A DNA stretch of 64,000 nucleotides from Paenibacillus xylanilyticus (GTDB lineage Bacteria; Bacillota; Bacilli; Paenibacillales; Paenibacillaceae), in assembly GCF_013359935.1 (NCBI RefSeq), contig NZ_JABMCB010000169.1, forward strand, positions 118,660 through 182,659. The letters are read 5' to 3'. The translations under genes were made by a program, and so were the position numbers. Shown here piece by piece: positions 27,760 to 37,430 of the stretch. The number at the start of each line of letters is the position of its first letter. The first letter of the stretch is position 1. Below the pieces are notes generated by a model, which was not told where the DNA came from, ran no database searches, and was given only the letters and a program-made list of their open reading frames with translations.

Positions 27760-28089
27760 TTAAGCGGCCATTTCACGACACATTTTTGCACAAGCAAAAC
27801 ACGCTTCTGCACATTGTTGACAATGCTCATGATCATGTTTTTTACATTCGTTCCCACAAGCTTCACAAGCGTCTGCGCAAGCAAGACATATCTCTTTAAC
27901 ATATTTGCTATTGATCGACATGGCATGAGCGGCAAATTCACAGATATCCGCACATTCACGATCCAAGCGAATACATTCTTTCATCATTCCAATATGCTCC
28001 TCATCTAAACAAGAAACATAACAATGATTACATGCAACCATACATTTTAAACACTCTTCAATACACTCTTTGTACTTTTGATGTGACAT
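27760..28089 (-). CDS. Four-helix-bundle copper storage protein (Csp/DUF326-like)
   Basis: The 109-residue protein is packed with Cys spaced along helices: CIEECLKCMVACNHCYVSC, CADICEFAAHAM, CLACADACEACGNECKK and CQQCAEACFACAKMC. This is the pattern of cytosolic Csp3 proteins, whose bundle core binds many Cu(I) ions. There is no signal peptide. A CsoR-like half site (TACCCCATATAG, near 28143) lies upstream. It buffers copper alongside CopA/CopZ. The metal capacity cannot be read from sequence. Confidence 0.88.
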   Translation of the reverse strand: MSHQKYKECIEECLKCMVACNHCYVSCLDEEHIGMMKECIRLDRECADICEFAAHAMSINSKYVKEICLACADACEACGNECKKHDHEHCQQCAEACFACAKMCREMAA

Positions 28090-28270
28090 TATAATTCTCC
28101 TCTCGTATCTAAAGTAGTAGGGTAGTCCCTTATTCTATATTTACCCCATATAGAAATTTCTATTCATGGCGGCATTTCAGAAGATAATCTACTACTCTAG
28201 AGTGTGAAAGAGGATAATTCTGTGCACATTTCACAATCGATGGAGTGAACCGAAATATCATTTAGGGTTC

Positions 28271-28507
28271 TTATCCAAGAAGTGTTTTTTCAATTTCTTG
28301 ACGATTGAAGACAAATCCGAAATAAACTTTACCTTCAATGAAAATTGTAGGGACCAAATTTTTACCTGTTCGTTCGCGCAGAAGGACAGCATTTTCTGGA
28401 TGATCAGCTATACTAAACTCTGTATACGGTATTTGATGATCATTTAAGAATTTTTTGAAATTTTTGCAATCTTCACAAGTTGGCGTTGTAAATACCTCGA
28501 CATGCAT
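28271..28507 (-). CDS. Glutaredoxin-like thioredoxin-fold protein
   Basis: The start is ATG 28505-28507 after GAAGG, giving 78 residues. It has a CxxC (TTPTCEDCKNF), the cis-Pro in LVPTIFIEG and a C-terminal helix. It is glutaredoxin/NrdH-sized. Placed between two copper chaperone genes it may reduce Cys ligands or thiols oxidised by copper. It shows homology to redox proteins, but the exact partner is unknown. Confidence 0.8.
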   Translation of the reverse strand: MHVEVFTTPTCEDCKNFKKFLNDHQIPYTEFSIADHPENAVLLRERTGKNLVPTIFIEGKVYFGFVFNRQEIEKTLLG

Positions 28508-28554
28508 ACGCTTCACCTTCTTCTAACTTGAAGTAATGATTCAAGAAGATCATG

Positions 28555-28758
28555 TTATTCGACTATGTCGTAGCCTTGATTTTCAATTGCTTCTTTAATA
28601 TCCGAAAACTCTAGTTTGGTTTCGTCAAATTTAACTTCAACCTTACCTTCCGCGAGAATTACTTTTCCTTCTACGCCTATTTGATTTAAGGCACCTTCAA
28701 TTGAATTTACACAATGCCCACATGACATACCTTTTACTTTTAGTGTGACATTTTCCAT
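28555..28758 (-). CDS. copZ: Second CopZ-like copper chaperone
   Basis: The 67-residue protein has the Cys pair in KGMSCGHCVNSIEGAL and ends ENQGYDIVE. It is a close paralogue of the other CopZ. It is first in a short operon with the glutaredoxin-like gene (47 bp further on) and has its own G-tract promoter. Confidence 0.93.
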   Translation of the reverse strand: MENVTLKVKGMSCGHCVNSIEGALNQIGVEGKVILAEGKVEVKFDETKLEFSDIKEAIENQGYDIVE

Positions 28759-28984
28759 TTTTCATACTCCCCTTTAATTGAGTTTAAATATATGTTATTT
28801 CATTGAGGCATGAACTCTTTTGATTAATTCATTCACTACTTCAATATGCTTTGTTGACTCCATTAAGTGCACCTGCAGCGGATAGGAGCATTAGGCCTCA
28901 ATGATTGTTTGTCATTGGACCATTAACTTCATCCTATATTGTCCAAATGAATGACTTTTAATGTACATCACCTCCTTCATTAAT

Positions 28985-29013
28985 ACCATACCCCCCCTCA
29001 CTATATTTGTCAA
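28985..29013 (-). promoter_or_regulatory. Promoter of the second copZ with CsoR-type spacer
   Basis: TTGACA (29008-29013) and TATGGT (28985-28990) are spaced 17 bp apart on the minus strand. The spacer AATATAGTGAGGGGGGG has the same composition as the copZ-copA promoter. Confidence 0.8.
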
Positions 29014-29069
29014 AGTATTTAGCTGTAAACAAAAAAAGAGTTTTTGCAAACCCTCTTTTGTTTACAGCA

Positions 29070-29390
29070 CTATTTGATTAATTTATTTATGGTCACTAAC
29101 AATTCATCTATAACTTCGTTTTCACCTTCCTGAATTCGTTCAATTACACAGCTTTTCATGTGATGCTCTAACAAAAGTTTTCCAACACCGTTCAAAGCCG
29201 ATTGGACTGAAGAGATCTGATTCAGCACATTATCACAATAGGTATCTTTTTCGATTAATCCTTTTAGCCCTCTAACTTGTCCTTCAATTCTGTTAAGTCG
29301 GTTAATTAAATTATTCTTTGTTTTCTCAGAATGATGGCTCCTGCGTTCTTCCGTGTTGCATGACTCATGCTCTTGAATTAGGTCTCCCAT
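29070..29390 (-). CDS. csoR: Copper-sensing repressor CsoR
   Basis: The start is ATG 29388-29390 after GAGGAG, giving 106 residues. The all-helical fold has RLNRIEGQVRGLKGLIEKDTYC and the Cu(I) ligands Cys (DTYCDNV), His and Cys (EHHMKSCV). CsoR tetramers release DNA on binding Cu(I). It is divergent from the large multicopper oxidase gene, with a shared G-tract region between them. It is the likely regulator of at least four such promoters in the window. Confidence 0.94.
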   Translation of the reverse strand: MGDLIQEHESCNTEERRSHHSEKTKNNLINRLNRIEGQVRGLKGLIEKDTYCDNVLNQISSVQSALNGVGKLLLEHHMKSCVIERIQEGENEVIDELLVTINKLIK

Positions 29391-29421
29391 TTTCCGATCA
29401 CTCCTCATTATTTTATCTTAT

Positions 29422-29451
29422 ATTATACTATAGCCCCCCTATACTATACAA
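29422..29451 (-). promoter_or_regulatory. csoR promoter with autoregulatory operator
   Basis: On the minus strand TTGTAT (29446-29451) and a perfect TATAAT (29422-29427) are spaced 18 bp apart. The spacer AGTATAGGGGGGCTATAG contains the G-tract. The near-palindromic TATACTATAG/CTATACTATA sequence also covers the start region of the divergent oxidase transcript. Confidence 0.75.
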
Positions 29452-29539
29452 AATGAAATTCATCTACATTATTTCTACATATATTTTCTATACTATTATC
29501 GTTATTACCAATCAAATACAAAACGGTGGAGGAAAGAAT

Positions 29540-31129
29540 ATGAAATTGATGCTTTTAAAGAGGTTTATCGTAATTGGTTCTTTAGCTATTCTCGCTACGG
29601 GATGTACTAATGCGATTAAAAATAATGCAATGGAAGGAATGGATCATTCAAACACGAATAATCCTACTTCGGCTGGTTCCAGTCCTGTGAAATTCACATC
29701 TAGTACTCCAGTGGTAAATGGCAAAGAATTTACGATCACCGCACAAGAGAGCAATCTTGAAGTTTCCAAAGGTAAGATATTACCTGTTTGGACTTTCAAC
29801 AATTCTGTCCCCGGACCTCAAATCCGTGTAAAGGTTGGAGACAACGTAAAAATCAATCTAAAAAATGAGTTGAATCAGCCTGTCTCCATTCATTGGCACG
29901 GCTACCCCGTTCCGAATAACATGGATGGCATTCCTGGCGTTACACAAGATGCCGTTGAACCAGGTAAAACATTTACGTATACGTTCAAAGCTAATGTACC
30001 AGGTACCTATTGGTATCATTCTCATCAAGACAGTGTAAACCAAGTGGATAAAGGCTTGTACGGTTCCCTTGTTGTTGAGGAACTGAAAAATGACTATGAC
30101 CGGGACTATACTCTCATGTTAGATGAATGGATGAGTTCCAGCGACATGAATACGAGTGATTCCGACAATATGGGTATGAAAGAGATGAATCATAATGAAA
30201 TGAATATGTCCGGATCGGATATGAACATGGACGAGAACACTACGGGTATGGGCGGACATGATATGAGCATGTATGACCTATACACGATAAACGGGAAATC
30301 AGGTACTGCCATTGATAAACTCATGGTTAAAGAGGGCGATAAAGTTAGAATTCGCTTAATTAATGCAGGATACATCAGTCATCAAATGCACTTACATGGC
30401 CACAATTTTAAAGTAATAGCGTCGGATGGACAGCCCCTAAATGAACCCGAGATGATAAAAGATCAATTACTTTCTATAGCTCCTGGAGAACGTTATGATA
30501 TTGAATTTACAGCGGATAATCCAGGCTCCTGGCTACTTGAAGAACATGGAATTGAGTCGCCGAAACAAAATATGAAAGCCGTTATCCAATACGAAGGTTC
30601 AAAAGTTCAAAATGACAATTCCAATGCTTCAGCTACGCTTCCTGTGTTTGACTTCGAAAAGTATGGTAACATGTCAGATCCATTATTTTCGTTGAATGAG
30701 ATATTTGATCAAAACGTGACAATGAATTTAAATACGGAAATGAAAGATGGAGAAATGGTGTACACCATTAACGGAAAGGTATTTCCGGATACAGATGTCA
30801 TAAAAGTCCAGAAAGGTGACAAGGTCAAAGTTACTTTTGTGAATCAGTCCAAAACGGATGACCATCCTATGCATCTCCATGGACAGTTTTTCCAAGTGCT
30901 AAGTAAAAATGGTCAATCCTATCAGGGGTCAACGATCATAAAAGATACACTAAATGTTAAACCAGGGGAAACTTATGTTGTTGCTTTTGAAGCCGATAAC
31001 CCTGGAAATTGGATGTTCCATTGCCATGACTTGCATCATGCTTCCGCGGGAATGGTAACGGAAGTCATGTATACAGATTATGAAAGTAACTATACACCTG
31101 ATCCGAGTGTGGAGAACGTAGCGGAATAA
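29540..31129 (+). CDS. Lipoprotein multicopper oxidase with Met-rich insert (CueO/CotA-like)
   Basis: The start is ATG 29540 after GGAGG, giving 529 residues. A lipobox (LAILATGCTN) anchors it outside the membrane. The cupredoxin copper ligands are HWHG, YWYHSHQD, HQMHLHGH-like, HPMHLHG and FHCHDLHHASAGM. Between domains, at about residues 200-245, lies a Met/Asp/His-rich insert (MKEMNHNEMNMSGSDMNMD and following), comparable to the Cu(I)-collecting insert of CueO. It should oxidise Cu(I) to Cu(II) at the cell surface. It is divergent from csoR. Confidence 0.93.
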   Translation: MKLMLLKRFIVIGSLAILATGCTNAIKNNAMEGMDHSNTNNPTSAGSSPVKFTSSTPVVNGKEFTITAQESNLEVSKGKILPVWTFNNSVPGPQIRVKVGDNVKINLKNELNQPVSIHWHGYPVPNNMDGIPGVTQDAVEPGKTFTYTFKANVPGTYWYHSHQDSVNQVDKGLYGSLVVEELKNDYDRDYTLMLDEWMSSSDMNTSDSDNMGMKEMNHNEMNMSGSDMNMDENTTGMGGHDMSMYDLYTINGKSGTAIDKLMVKEGDKVRIRLINAGYISHQMHLHGHNFKVIASDGQPLNEPEMIKDQLLSIAPGERYDIEFTADNPGSWLLEEHGIESPKQNMKAVIQYEGSKVQNDNSNASATLPVFDFEKYGNMSDPLFSLNEIFDQNVTMNLNTEMKDGEMVYTINGKVFPDTDVIKVQKGDKVKVTFVNQSKTDDHPMHLHGQFFQVLSKNGQSYQGSTIIKDTLNVKPGETYVVAFEADNPGNWMFHCHDLHHASAGMVTEVMYTDYESNYTPDPSVENVAE

Positions 31130-31202
31130 ATAAGTAGCATTGATTTACTCTTTATTAAGATCTGCTAATAATACGTTAAAAGATAAACAGAAGAAATTAT
31201 AA

Positions 31203-31253
31203 TGCGGCGATCTTTCCCGGAATGTAACCGAGGATTGGTTGCCGCATTTTTTT
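31203..31253 (+). terminator. Terminator after the multicopper oxidase
   Basis: TGCGGC (31203-31208) pairs with GCCGCA (31241-31246), followed directly by seven T. The stem is short with a long loop. Confidence 0.65.
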
Positions 31254-31423
31254 AGAAACACCTTAATTGTAAAAAAGCGATACTGTTGCGCTTAAATGCA
31301 TATCATTCTCTTCTATTAGCTAGCATACCAAAATCCCCCAGGTATAGAGAACTCATTAAAATGAACTCTAATCCGAGGGGACGATATTTCAGAACTATAT
31401 TGGCGACGTTACTGACTTTTTTA

Positions 31424-33319
31424 TTACAATATCATTCTATTGGAAGATGGACCTGAAAAGGAATACGCACGATCTTCAATATATATTTGATGCCATAAGA
31501 TAAATACAAGAATGGTCCACAATTTACGGCTTGCATCCAATTTCCCTTCCTTATGGATCTCAAGTAGCTGCAATACATACGTTTTATTGATCCATTGATC
31601 TACGTCTGCTGTCATAATCAGATTCCTAGCCCATGAATACCATTCACTTTTTAACCATACTCTCGTTGGGACAGGAAAACCTAATTTTTTTCGTTGCTGT
31701 ACATCAGGTGGAACCACATCTTTCATAGCATCACGGAGTAATAATTTAGTTGCTGTGGGTGTAACTTTATACTTTGTAGGGATGGTAGCAGCTAATTCAA
31801 ATACTTTGGTATCTACAAAGGGAACGCGAAGTTCCAAGGAATTTGCCATCGACATTTTGTCTGCTTTCATTAGGATATTCCCACGTAGCCACGTATGAAT
31901 ATCAATATACTGCATCTGTGTGACTTCATCATATAACTTCGCTTGTTCATAAAGTGGCTTAGTCACCTGCTGGGTTGGTTTACATACTCCCTGCTCCGAT
32001 AACCATGGTGCTAATACCTTGCTTTTTTCATGATCCATAAAAATCTTCGCATTTCCAAAGTAACGTTCTTGCAGAATAAGACTCCCTCTTTCCAAGAATC
32101 CTTTGCCTTTCATGCCGGTAGGCATTAATCGTCCAAGATGTCCTGCAAGACTTCTCCATGGACCTGGAAGACCCTGAAACATGCGGAGAGCATAGGGTTC
32201 CCGATAAATGTTGTAGCCACCAAAAAATTCATCTGCACCTTCACCTGAAAATGCCATCTTAACATGCTGACTAGCCAACTTCGATACAAAGTAGAGACCC
32301 ACGGCTGATGGGTCTGCTACTGGCTCATCCATATGCCATATTAGAGAAGGTAGTATATCTATATAGTCGCGGGCATTAATCCGAATTTCATGATGCTCAG
32401 TCCCTAAATAGGCTGCTGTCTTCCTAGCATCATCCAATTCACTATAGCCCGGCATATCAAATCCAACGCTGAATGTTTGGGTTGGCTCCAAGCGATGAAG
32501 TAAACCTACTAAACTGCTTGAATCAATACCACCCGATAAGAATGCTCCCCTAGGGACATCTGAGTTCTTATGAATACGAACAGATTCCGTTATTACTGAT
32601 CGTGTTTCCTCTACTAAATCGGAATACGACCTACTTTCATGGGGCTCAAACTTCACTTCGTAATACGGTCTGATGGTCATTCCATTATTCTGTACAATCA
32701 AATAATGGCCTGCTTTCAGTTTATGGATCTCTTTGAACATCGTTAGAGGTTCAGGTACATATTGAAATGTGAGATACTGATAAAGAGCATTTTCATCCAC
32801 TTCCCTATCAATCCTACCTGAAGCCAGCAACGTTTTAATTTCAGAGCCAATCATGTATCCGGAGGCGGTCTCACTGTAATAAACAGGCTTGATTCCGAAA
32901 TGATCCCGTGCCGCAAATAAAAGATCACTCCTTTGATCCCATATGGTGAACCCAAACATGCCTCGTAAATAGTTGACACATTTAATTCCAACGTCCTCAT
33001 AAAGCCTCAGTAATACTTCGGTATCGGAATCTGTATAAAATGTATACCCCTTCTGACTCAACCAATCCCTCAACTCTTTATAATTATAAATCTCTCCATT
33101 GAATACCAACCAAATATCTTTGTTCTCATTGGTCATGGGCTGTGCCCCGTGCTCAATATCCAGTATACTTAGTCTCCTAAAACCCAGACCGATATGATCA
33201 TGGATATATATCCCTTCATCATCTGGGCCACGATGAGCTATGGAGTCGGTCATATGTTGCAGAATGTTTGCATCTACTGGCATACGATATTTGTTATATA
33301 AACTTACAAATCCACACAT
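31424..33319 (-). CDS. asnB: Glutamine-hydrolysing asparagine synthetase
   Basis: The 631-residue enzyme has the N-terminal glutaminase nucleophile Cys2 (MCGFVSLY) and the RGPDDEG loop. The synthetase domain has the PP-loop SGGIDSSS and the FSGEGADEFFGGY and MSMANSLELRVPFVD segments. It amidates aspartate. Close AsnB paralogues in Bacillales amidate meso-diaminopimelate in peptidoglycan, and the neighbouring wall genes make that plausible here. A 19-nt inverted repeat (33334-33352) sits just ahead of the ribosome site. Confidence 0.93.
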   Translation of the reverse strand: MCGFVSLYNKYRMPVDANILQHMTDSIAHRGPDDEGIYIHDHIGLGFRRLSILDIEHGAQPMTNENKDIWLVFNGEIYNYKELRDWLSQKGYTFYTDSDTEVLLRLYEDVGIKCVNYLRGMFGFTIWDQRSDLLFAARDHFGIKPVYYSETASGYMIGSEIKTLLASGRIDREVDENALYQYLTFQYVPEPLTMFKEIHKLKAGHYLIVQNNGMTIRPYYEVKFEPHESRSYSDLVEETRSVITESVRIHKNSDVPRGAFLSGGIDSSSLVGLLHRLEPTQTFSVGFDMPGYSELDDARKTAAYLGTEHHEIRINARDYIDILPSLIWHMDEPVADPSAVGLYFVSKLASQHVKMAFSGEGADEFFGGYNIYREPYALRMFQGLPGPWRSLAGHLGRLMPTGMKGKGFLERGSLILQERYFGNAKIFMDHEKSKVLAPWLSEQGVCKPTQQVTKPLYEQAKLYDEVTQMQYIDIHTWLRGNILMKADKMSMANSLELRVPFVDTKVFELAATIPTKYKVTPTATKLLLRDAMKDVVPPDVQQRKKLGFPVPTRVWLKSEWYSWARNLIMTADVDQWINKTYVLQLLEIHKEGKLDASRKLWTILVFILWHQIYIEDRAYSFSGPSSNRMIL

Positions 33320-33333
33320 AGGGCTATTCTCCT

Positions 33334-33352
33334 CTAATCAATATAAGATTAG
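33334..33352 (-). promoter_or_regulatory. Inverted repeat in the asnB leader
   Basis: CTAATC and GATTAG are separated by AATATAA. The element lies directly before the ribosome site of asnB and could be an operator or a small leader hairpin. Confidence 0.35.
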
Positions 33353-33488
33353 TTTAGCTTTTATGTATGTGGAATCTGTGAAAGATTACCGTCCATATCA
33401 TAAATCACAGTTTAGATAAGTTATTTACTTATTTATTAGTTTAGTTCACTGGAGAATGGTTCTATCTGTTCGAGGCAAGTTGCTAAAC

Positions 33489-33531
33489 AAAATGGACAAA
33501 CCCGTGAATTACCCACGGGCTTGTCCATTTT
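33489..33531 (-). terminator. Terminator after NlpC/P60 gene
   Basis: The outer arms AAAATGGACAA and TTGTCCATTTT and the inner arms CCCGTG/CACGGG form a long stem overlapping the last codons of the hydrolase gene. It can act in both directions. Confidence 0.85.
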
Positions 33532-34003
33532 AATGACTATCGTTAACCATTTTAAGATAGTTCTGCTCGCTAACCACTCTACGAGCTGTTACATATTTGG
33601 TTTTATAATAACTTTCAGATAAGCTACTAATTCGAACACCCTTACTGCTTGATGAATGTGCAAATTGATTGTTACCTACATAAATTCCCGCATGTGAAAT
33701 GCTGCGACCATTCGTATTGAAGAAAACGAGATCCCCTGGGCGTAATTCTTCTTTCTCTACAAACGATCCCTTTGCTGCTTGCATACTAGAGGTGCGCGGC
33801 AAATCTAGTTTAAACTTATTAAAAACATACAGGATAAAACCGGAACAATCAAAACCAGATGTTGTTGTCCCACCATAAAGGTATGGCGTTCCAACCACTT
33901 CTTTTATTTCTTCTGTTAGCTTTGCCTGACTAGCAAATGCACCTGTTGCTGTGGAGGTAAATAAAACTGCTGCTCCAAGAAACGATAAAATGACTTTCTT
34001 CAA
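33530..34003 (-). CDS. Secreted NlpC/P60 endopeptidase
   Basis: The 157-residue protein has a signal peptide (MKKVILSFLGAAVLFTSTATGAFA). The single NlpC/P60 domain has the catalytic Cys in GFDCSGF, His in SHAGIYVG and a third polar residue in FAHSSS. It cuts stem peptides of the cell wall. It has no SH3 or LysM targeting domain. It lies in the cell-envelope part of the cargo, beside the HK/RR pair and asnB. Confidence 0.9.
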   Translation of the reverse strand: MKKVILSFLGAAVLFTSTATGAFASQAKLTEEIKEVVGTPYLYGGTTTSGFDCSGFILYVFNKFKLDLPRTSSMQAAKGSFVEKEELRPGDLVFFNTNGRSISHAGIYVGNNQFAHSSSSKGVRISSLSESYYKTKYVTARRVVSEQNYLKMVNDSH

Positions 34004-34215
34004 ACTTTTGTTCCTCCCTTAGATGCCTACGGAGTTAGCTTAAGGATTCGGTTAAAGGCTCCCTATATTCTTTTCTTACAAGAATAATTCACCCAACAAA
34101 TGGTTCCCCCGTTTTCAATACGAAATTCGGCAAAAATAGTTAAATATTTGTAACCTATAGAGTATTATATTGTTAAATTGTGTGGATTTAATGTGGAATT
34201 CTCGTATATCTTATT

Positions 34216-34263
34216 CTAAAAAAGAAACGACCGTCTCCTGCTGAAGTTAGGGAGCGATCGCTT
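34216..34263 (-). terminator. Terminator-like hairpin after the response regulator
   Basis: AGCGATCGCTCC and GGAGACGGTCGTT pair imperfectly on the minus strand, followed by TTTTTT at 34217-34222. The element is moderate in strength. Confidence 0.5.
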
Positions 34264-34307
34264 CTTAGCACATGTTCTTTTTGTATTGCCGAATTCTAGT
34301 TATAAGT

Positions 34308-35015
34308 TCAAGGCTCCTCTACACTATACAACCACTTATACCCTATGCCCCAAACCGTTTGAATGGGGTTCTGTTCCAATCCAGCCAACTGCAACTTCTC
34401 CCGGATATTTTTCACATGGGTGTCTACGACTCGGTTATCCCCAAAAAAGTCACTTCCCCAGAGACGTTCAATGATTTCATCTCTAGAGAAAACTCTTTGT
34501 GGATTCTCGGCCAATATAAGCAATATATCAAGTTCTTTTTGGGTCAAATCCAGATTTGTGTCGAGTACCATAACCTGTCTTCGATCTGGATAAATAATCA
34601 TGTCAGTATACATGATTTTTTTACCGATTTCTTTAAGGCTTAAAGACTGTGAAGAGCGTCGAACAAGCGCAAACAAGCGAGCAATGAGTTCATCAGAATT
34701 TACAGGTTTCACCATATAATCATCAGCACCGACACCTAACCCATGTACCTTATCCTTCACATCCCCTCGAGCTGTAAGCATCAATATAGGTGTTTCAGTA
34801 AACGATCTGATTTTTTCACAAAGATGCCATCCATCCATATCCGGCATCATAACGTCTAATAAAATGACATGATACGAATTTTTCTGAAGATAGGACAGTC
34901 CTTCGGTTCCATTATGAGCTTCCGTAATATCAAAACCCTCTTTAGTTAAATAAATTCGCAACAGATTTCTCATGTTCCATTCGTCATCAATAACTAATGC
35001 TTTCAATTTATTCAT
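34308..35015 (-). CDS. OmpR/PhoB-type response regulator
   Basis: The 235-residue protein has a receiver domain (ALVIDDEWNMRN, phosphoacceptor Asp in VILLDVMMPDMDGW, TARGD, VKPVN). Its C-terminal winged helix has LDLTQKELDILLIL and VDTHVKNIREKL, ending GIGYKW. It is downstream of a matching histidine kinase gene, 89 bp apart. The cluster suggests control of the nearby envelope and copper genes in response to metal or wall stress (CusRS-like). No binding site was identified. Confidence 0.92.
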   Translation of the reverse strand: MNKLKALVIDDEWNMRNLLRIYLTKEGFDITEAHNGTEGLSYLQKNSYHVILLDVMMPDMDGWHLCEKIRSFTETPILMLTARGDVKDKVHGLGVGADDYMVKPVNSDELIARLFALVRRSSQSLSLKEIGKKIMYTDMIIYPDRRQVMVLDTNLDLTQKELDILLILAENPQRVFSRDEIIERLWGSDFFGDNRVVDTHVKNIREKLQLAGLEQNPIQTVWGIGYKWLYSVEEP

Positions 35016-35104
35016 ATGGTCATCCCATCCATTTCATTAATCTTTAGTAATATGCGGTTTCTGACCGTAAATTTGAACGATCATTAGCTCATTTGTTTCA
35101 CATA

Positions 35105-36508
35105 TTATATTTTGAAGCTGTGTGATTTTAATGAAGAAGAGGTGATGGACGGGAACATCACTTTAAATCGCGTCCCCTCTCCAATTTTACTTTCCACATG
35201 AATTGTTCCTCCTTGTTGTAAAACAAGACTTTGAACAATGGACAGCCCCAGTCCTGTTCCTCCATATGCCCGGGATCTGGATTTCTCAACCCGGTAAAAA
35301 CGTTCAAATATATTGGGAAGTTCTTCTGTTGAAATTCCGGGCCCCGTATCGCAAATGCTTATTACAACCCCTTCTAATTCAGAAGTTAAAGAAACTTGAA
35401 TATACCCCTCGGCTGTGTAACGAATGGCATTATCCAATAGATTCAAAATAATCTGTTCCAGTCGGTTAGAGTCTACAAAAATATGGGGTACGGGACTCAA
35501 CTTACTTCGAATCGTAAGATCTTTTTCTTGGGCTTTTAATTGAACCTTATCTATAGACCTTTGAATAATCGAAGTGGGTTCTACAGACATCAGTTTCAAG
35601 TCAATTTTACCTTCTTCCATCTTAGACAATTCAAAGAGATCATTTATGATTACATTTAAACGTCGTGCTTCCTCAGAAATGATTTGTAGATATTTTTTCT
35701 TTTCTTCATCATTTTCCACAAGATCTTTAGCCAATATGTCTGCATACCCTTCCATATAAGTAATGGGTGTTTTCAATTCATGAGAGACGTTGGCAAAGAA
35801 CTCCGAACGATTATCTCGATATTGTTTTAATTCTTTAGCGAGGTCGTTTATGGCTTGTGACAATGAACCAATCTCATCTTTAGTTTCCACAGGAATTTCA
35901 AGATTCAGTTCTCCTTTGGCAATTTGGCGAGTTGCACTTTCAATTTTTAATAATGGATTCGATAATCTTTTGGATAGAAAAAATATGCAACCCAACGCCA
36001 ATAACAGTGCTCCAAATCCAGTGATAAACAGTAAATTTCTAATCGTTTGGATCGAATCTTTCATATTTTCTAGAGAACTAATCACGTAAATCCCTTTGAC
36101 CGTTGGATTAGTGGTTACGGGGATACCATGAAGCAGGTAAAGTTCGTTATTAAAAGTGAATTCTCTTTCCACCTTCTTCCCTTCTAACAATTTGCGATTA
36201 TCCCAGATATAGTTAGGATAAATGGAGGCGTCTGAAGTCTTTGATTCAATGAATCTTCCTTGTGAACTCAAGATGTACATCTGGACGCCTGTAAAATCAG
36301 CCATTTGTTCCGCACTGTTGCCTTGCTCCTCAAGCATAGTAGACAAATGTGCTGCTAACTCATTAGCTTCATCGTGTACCTTTGATGACAAAAAATTCGT
36401 GAATATGAGGTTAAGTACAATACTTAGCAATATTAAAATCCCAATAAACAAGCTGAAAATGGTAAAGCTAAGTTTTAAATGAATTTTATTCCACACCGAA
36501 TATATCAC
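35105..36508 (-). CDS. Sensor histidine kinase (CusS/PhoR-like)
   Basis: The 467-residue protein has two membrane spans (near 12-32 and 160-180) framing an extracellular sensor of about 130 residues. A HAMP segment (KRLSNPLLKIESATRQIAKGEL) and HisKA (FFANVSHELKTPITYMEGY) follow. The HATPase region has NLLDNAIRYT, ICDTGPGIS, IFERFYRVE and GGTGLGLSIVQ. It pairs with the OmpR-type regulator downstream. The sensor domain has no Met/His-rich copper motif, so the signal is not evident. Confidence 0.92.
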   Translation of the reverse strand: MIYSVWNKIHLKLSFTIFSLFIGILILLSIVLNLIFTNFLSSKVHDEANELAAHLSTMLEEQGNSAEQMADFTGVQMYILSSQGRFIESKTSDASIYPNYIWDNRKLLEGKKVEREFTFNNELYLLHGIPVTTNPTVKGIYVISSLENMKDSIQTIRNLLFITGFGALLLALGCIFFLSKRLSNPLLKIESATRQIAKGELNLEIPVETKDEIGSLSQAINDLAKELKQYRDNRSEFFANVSHELKTPITYMEGYADILAKDLVENDEEKKKYLQIISEEARRLNVIINDLFELSKMEEGKIDLKLMSVEPTSIIQRSIDKVQLKAQEKDLTIRSKLSPVPHIFVDSNRLEQIILNLLDNAIRYTAEGYIQVSLTSELEGVVISICDTGPGISTEELPNIFERFYRVEKSRSRAYGGTGLGLSIVQSLVLQQGGTIHVESKIGEGTRFKVMFPSITSSSLKSHSFKI

Positions 36509-36682
36509 CTTTTGAAATCATATTAGGAAAACAAAACAGTCGCCATTATGGCGACTCATAAAATTTATTTTGACTCAGAAAGGACGAATTGTTTTTCACG
36601 CTACGTAGTATGCACTTCATTTGTTATTAGACGGTTCCCCACTTGCAGTGCTTTAATTTTATTTTTGCCAAATACTATAGAA

Positions 36683-37303
36683 TTAAAGCATTCTCTTTAA
36701 TTCTTCAGCAGTGATTCTCTTCAAAAACTTGCTGAATTTTTCTTTACCTTTTGCATGAATTTTGTAATAATCGATTATTTTCATTACCTTTTGTGTCACT
36801 TCCGCTTCCGTTAAACCAGCTAGAAAAAGTTCAGCCAAAGAAGCTTTGATTCCCTTTGGATCTCCACCTATATACATATCGAATTTGTCTTTCATTTTAA
36901 CGATTCCGATATCTCTCAAGAGGGGTTCACTAGTCCCGAGTGCACAGCCAGCATATCCGATCTTCAGAGGTGTCGGTGTCAATATCCCAGCTATAGCTTG
37001 ATTTAACTTTTGAGCAATGTCTAGTCCGGAATCTTCAGCCCCTCTGCAGAAATTACAAGCGATCAAGGCCTTAGTTGCATAACCTGCAGGGTTTACCTCA
37101 AGTCCAATGCTTCGAAGATTGTCAGTTACGACGCCTTCCGATTCAGCCGATATTTCAATATAAAATTGTTTAAACGGAGTCATCTCGGTCTTTTGCTCTG
37201 GACCCATAAGTTTACTGATAGCTGAAAGTTGTACTGCAGTAAACAAGCTTCCTCCTACTTGAATCGGTGGGGAAACTGCAATCATCAATCTTTCATTGTT
37301 CAC
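36683..37303 (-). CDS. Stand-alone nitrite/sulfite reductase-type siroheme/4Fe-4S protein
   Basis: The 206-residue protein starts at GTG (37301-37303) after AAAGGAG. It has an N-terminal ferredoxin-like half (residues about 1-65) and a cluster-binding part with LIACNFCRGAEDSG and IGYAGCALGTSE. This matches the Cys pattern of sulfite/nitrite reductase C-terminal halves (CxxxxxC...CxxxC). It is too short for a full reductase and no partner subunit is next to it. Its promoter has the same G-tract spacer as the copper genes, so it is probably copper-induced. The reaction is unknown. Confidence 0.7.
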   Translation of the reverse strand: MNNERLMIAVSPPIQVGGSLFTAVQLSAISKLMGPEQKTEMTPFKQFYIEISAESEGVVTDNLRSIGLEVNPAGYATKALIACNFCRGAEDSGLDIAQKLNQAIAGILTPTPLKIGYAGCALGTSEPLLRDIGIVKMKDKFDMYIGGDPKGIKASLAELFLAGLTEAEVTQKVMKIIDYYKIHAKGKEKFSKFLKRITAEELKRML

Positions 37304-37430
37304 TTCTTTTTCTCCTTTAACCGAATTAATGTTATAAAGAATGCGTTTAGTTTATTGCCCTCTTCATGTATTTCATATGACTGAATCAAAGCAACTCTTA
37401 CTTAAGTCCACCGTTGCATTTGATGACTTT

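Noticed and set aside
29318..29539. A 74-residue N-terminal extension of the multicopper oxidase
   Set aside because: The lipoprotein signal begins at ATG 29540 with a strong GGAGG; the extension covers the csoR promoter region.
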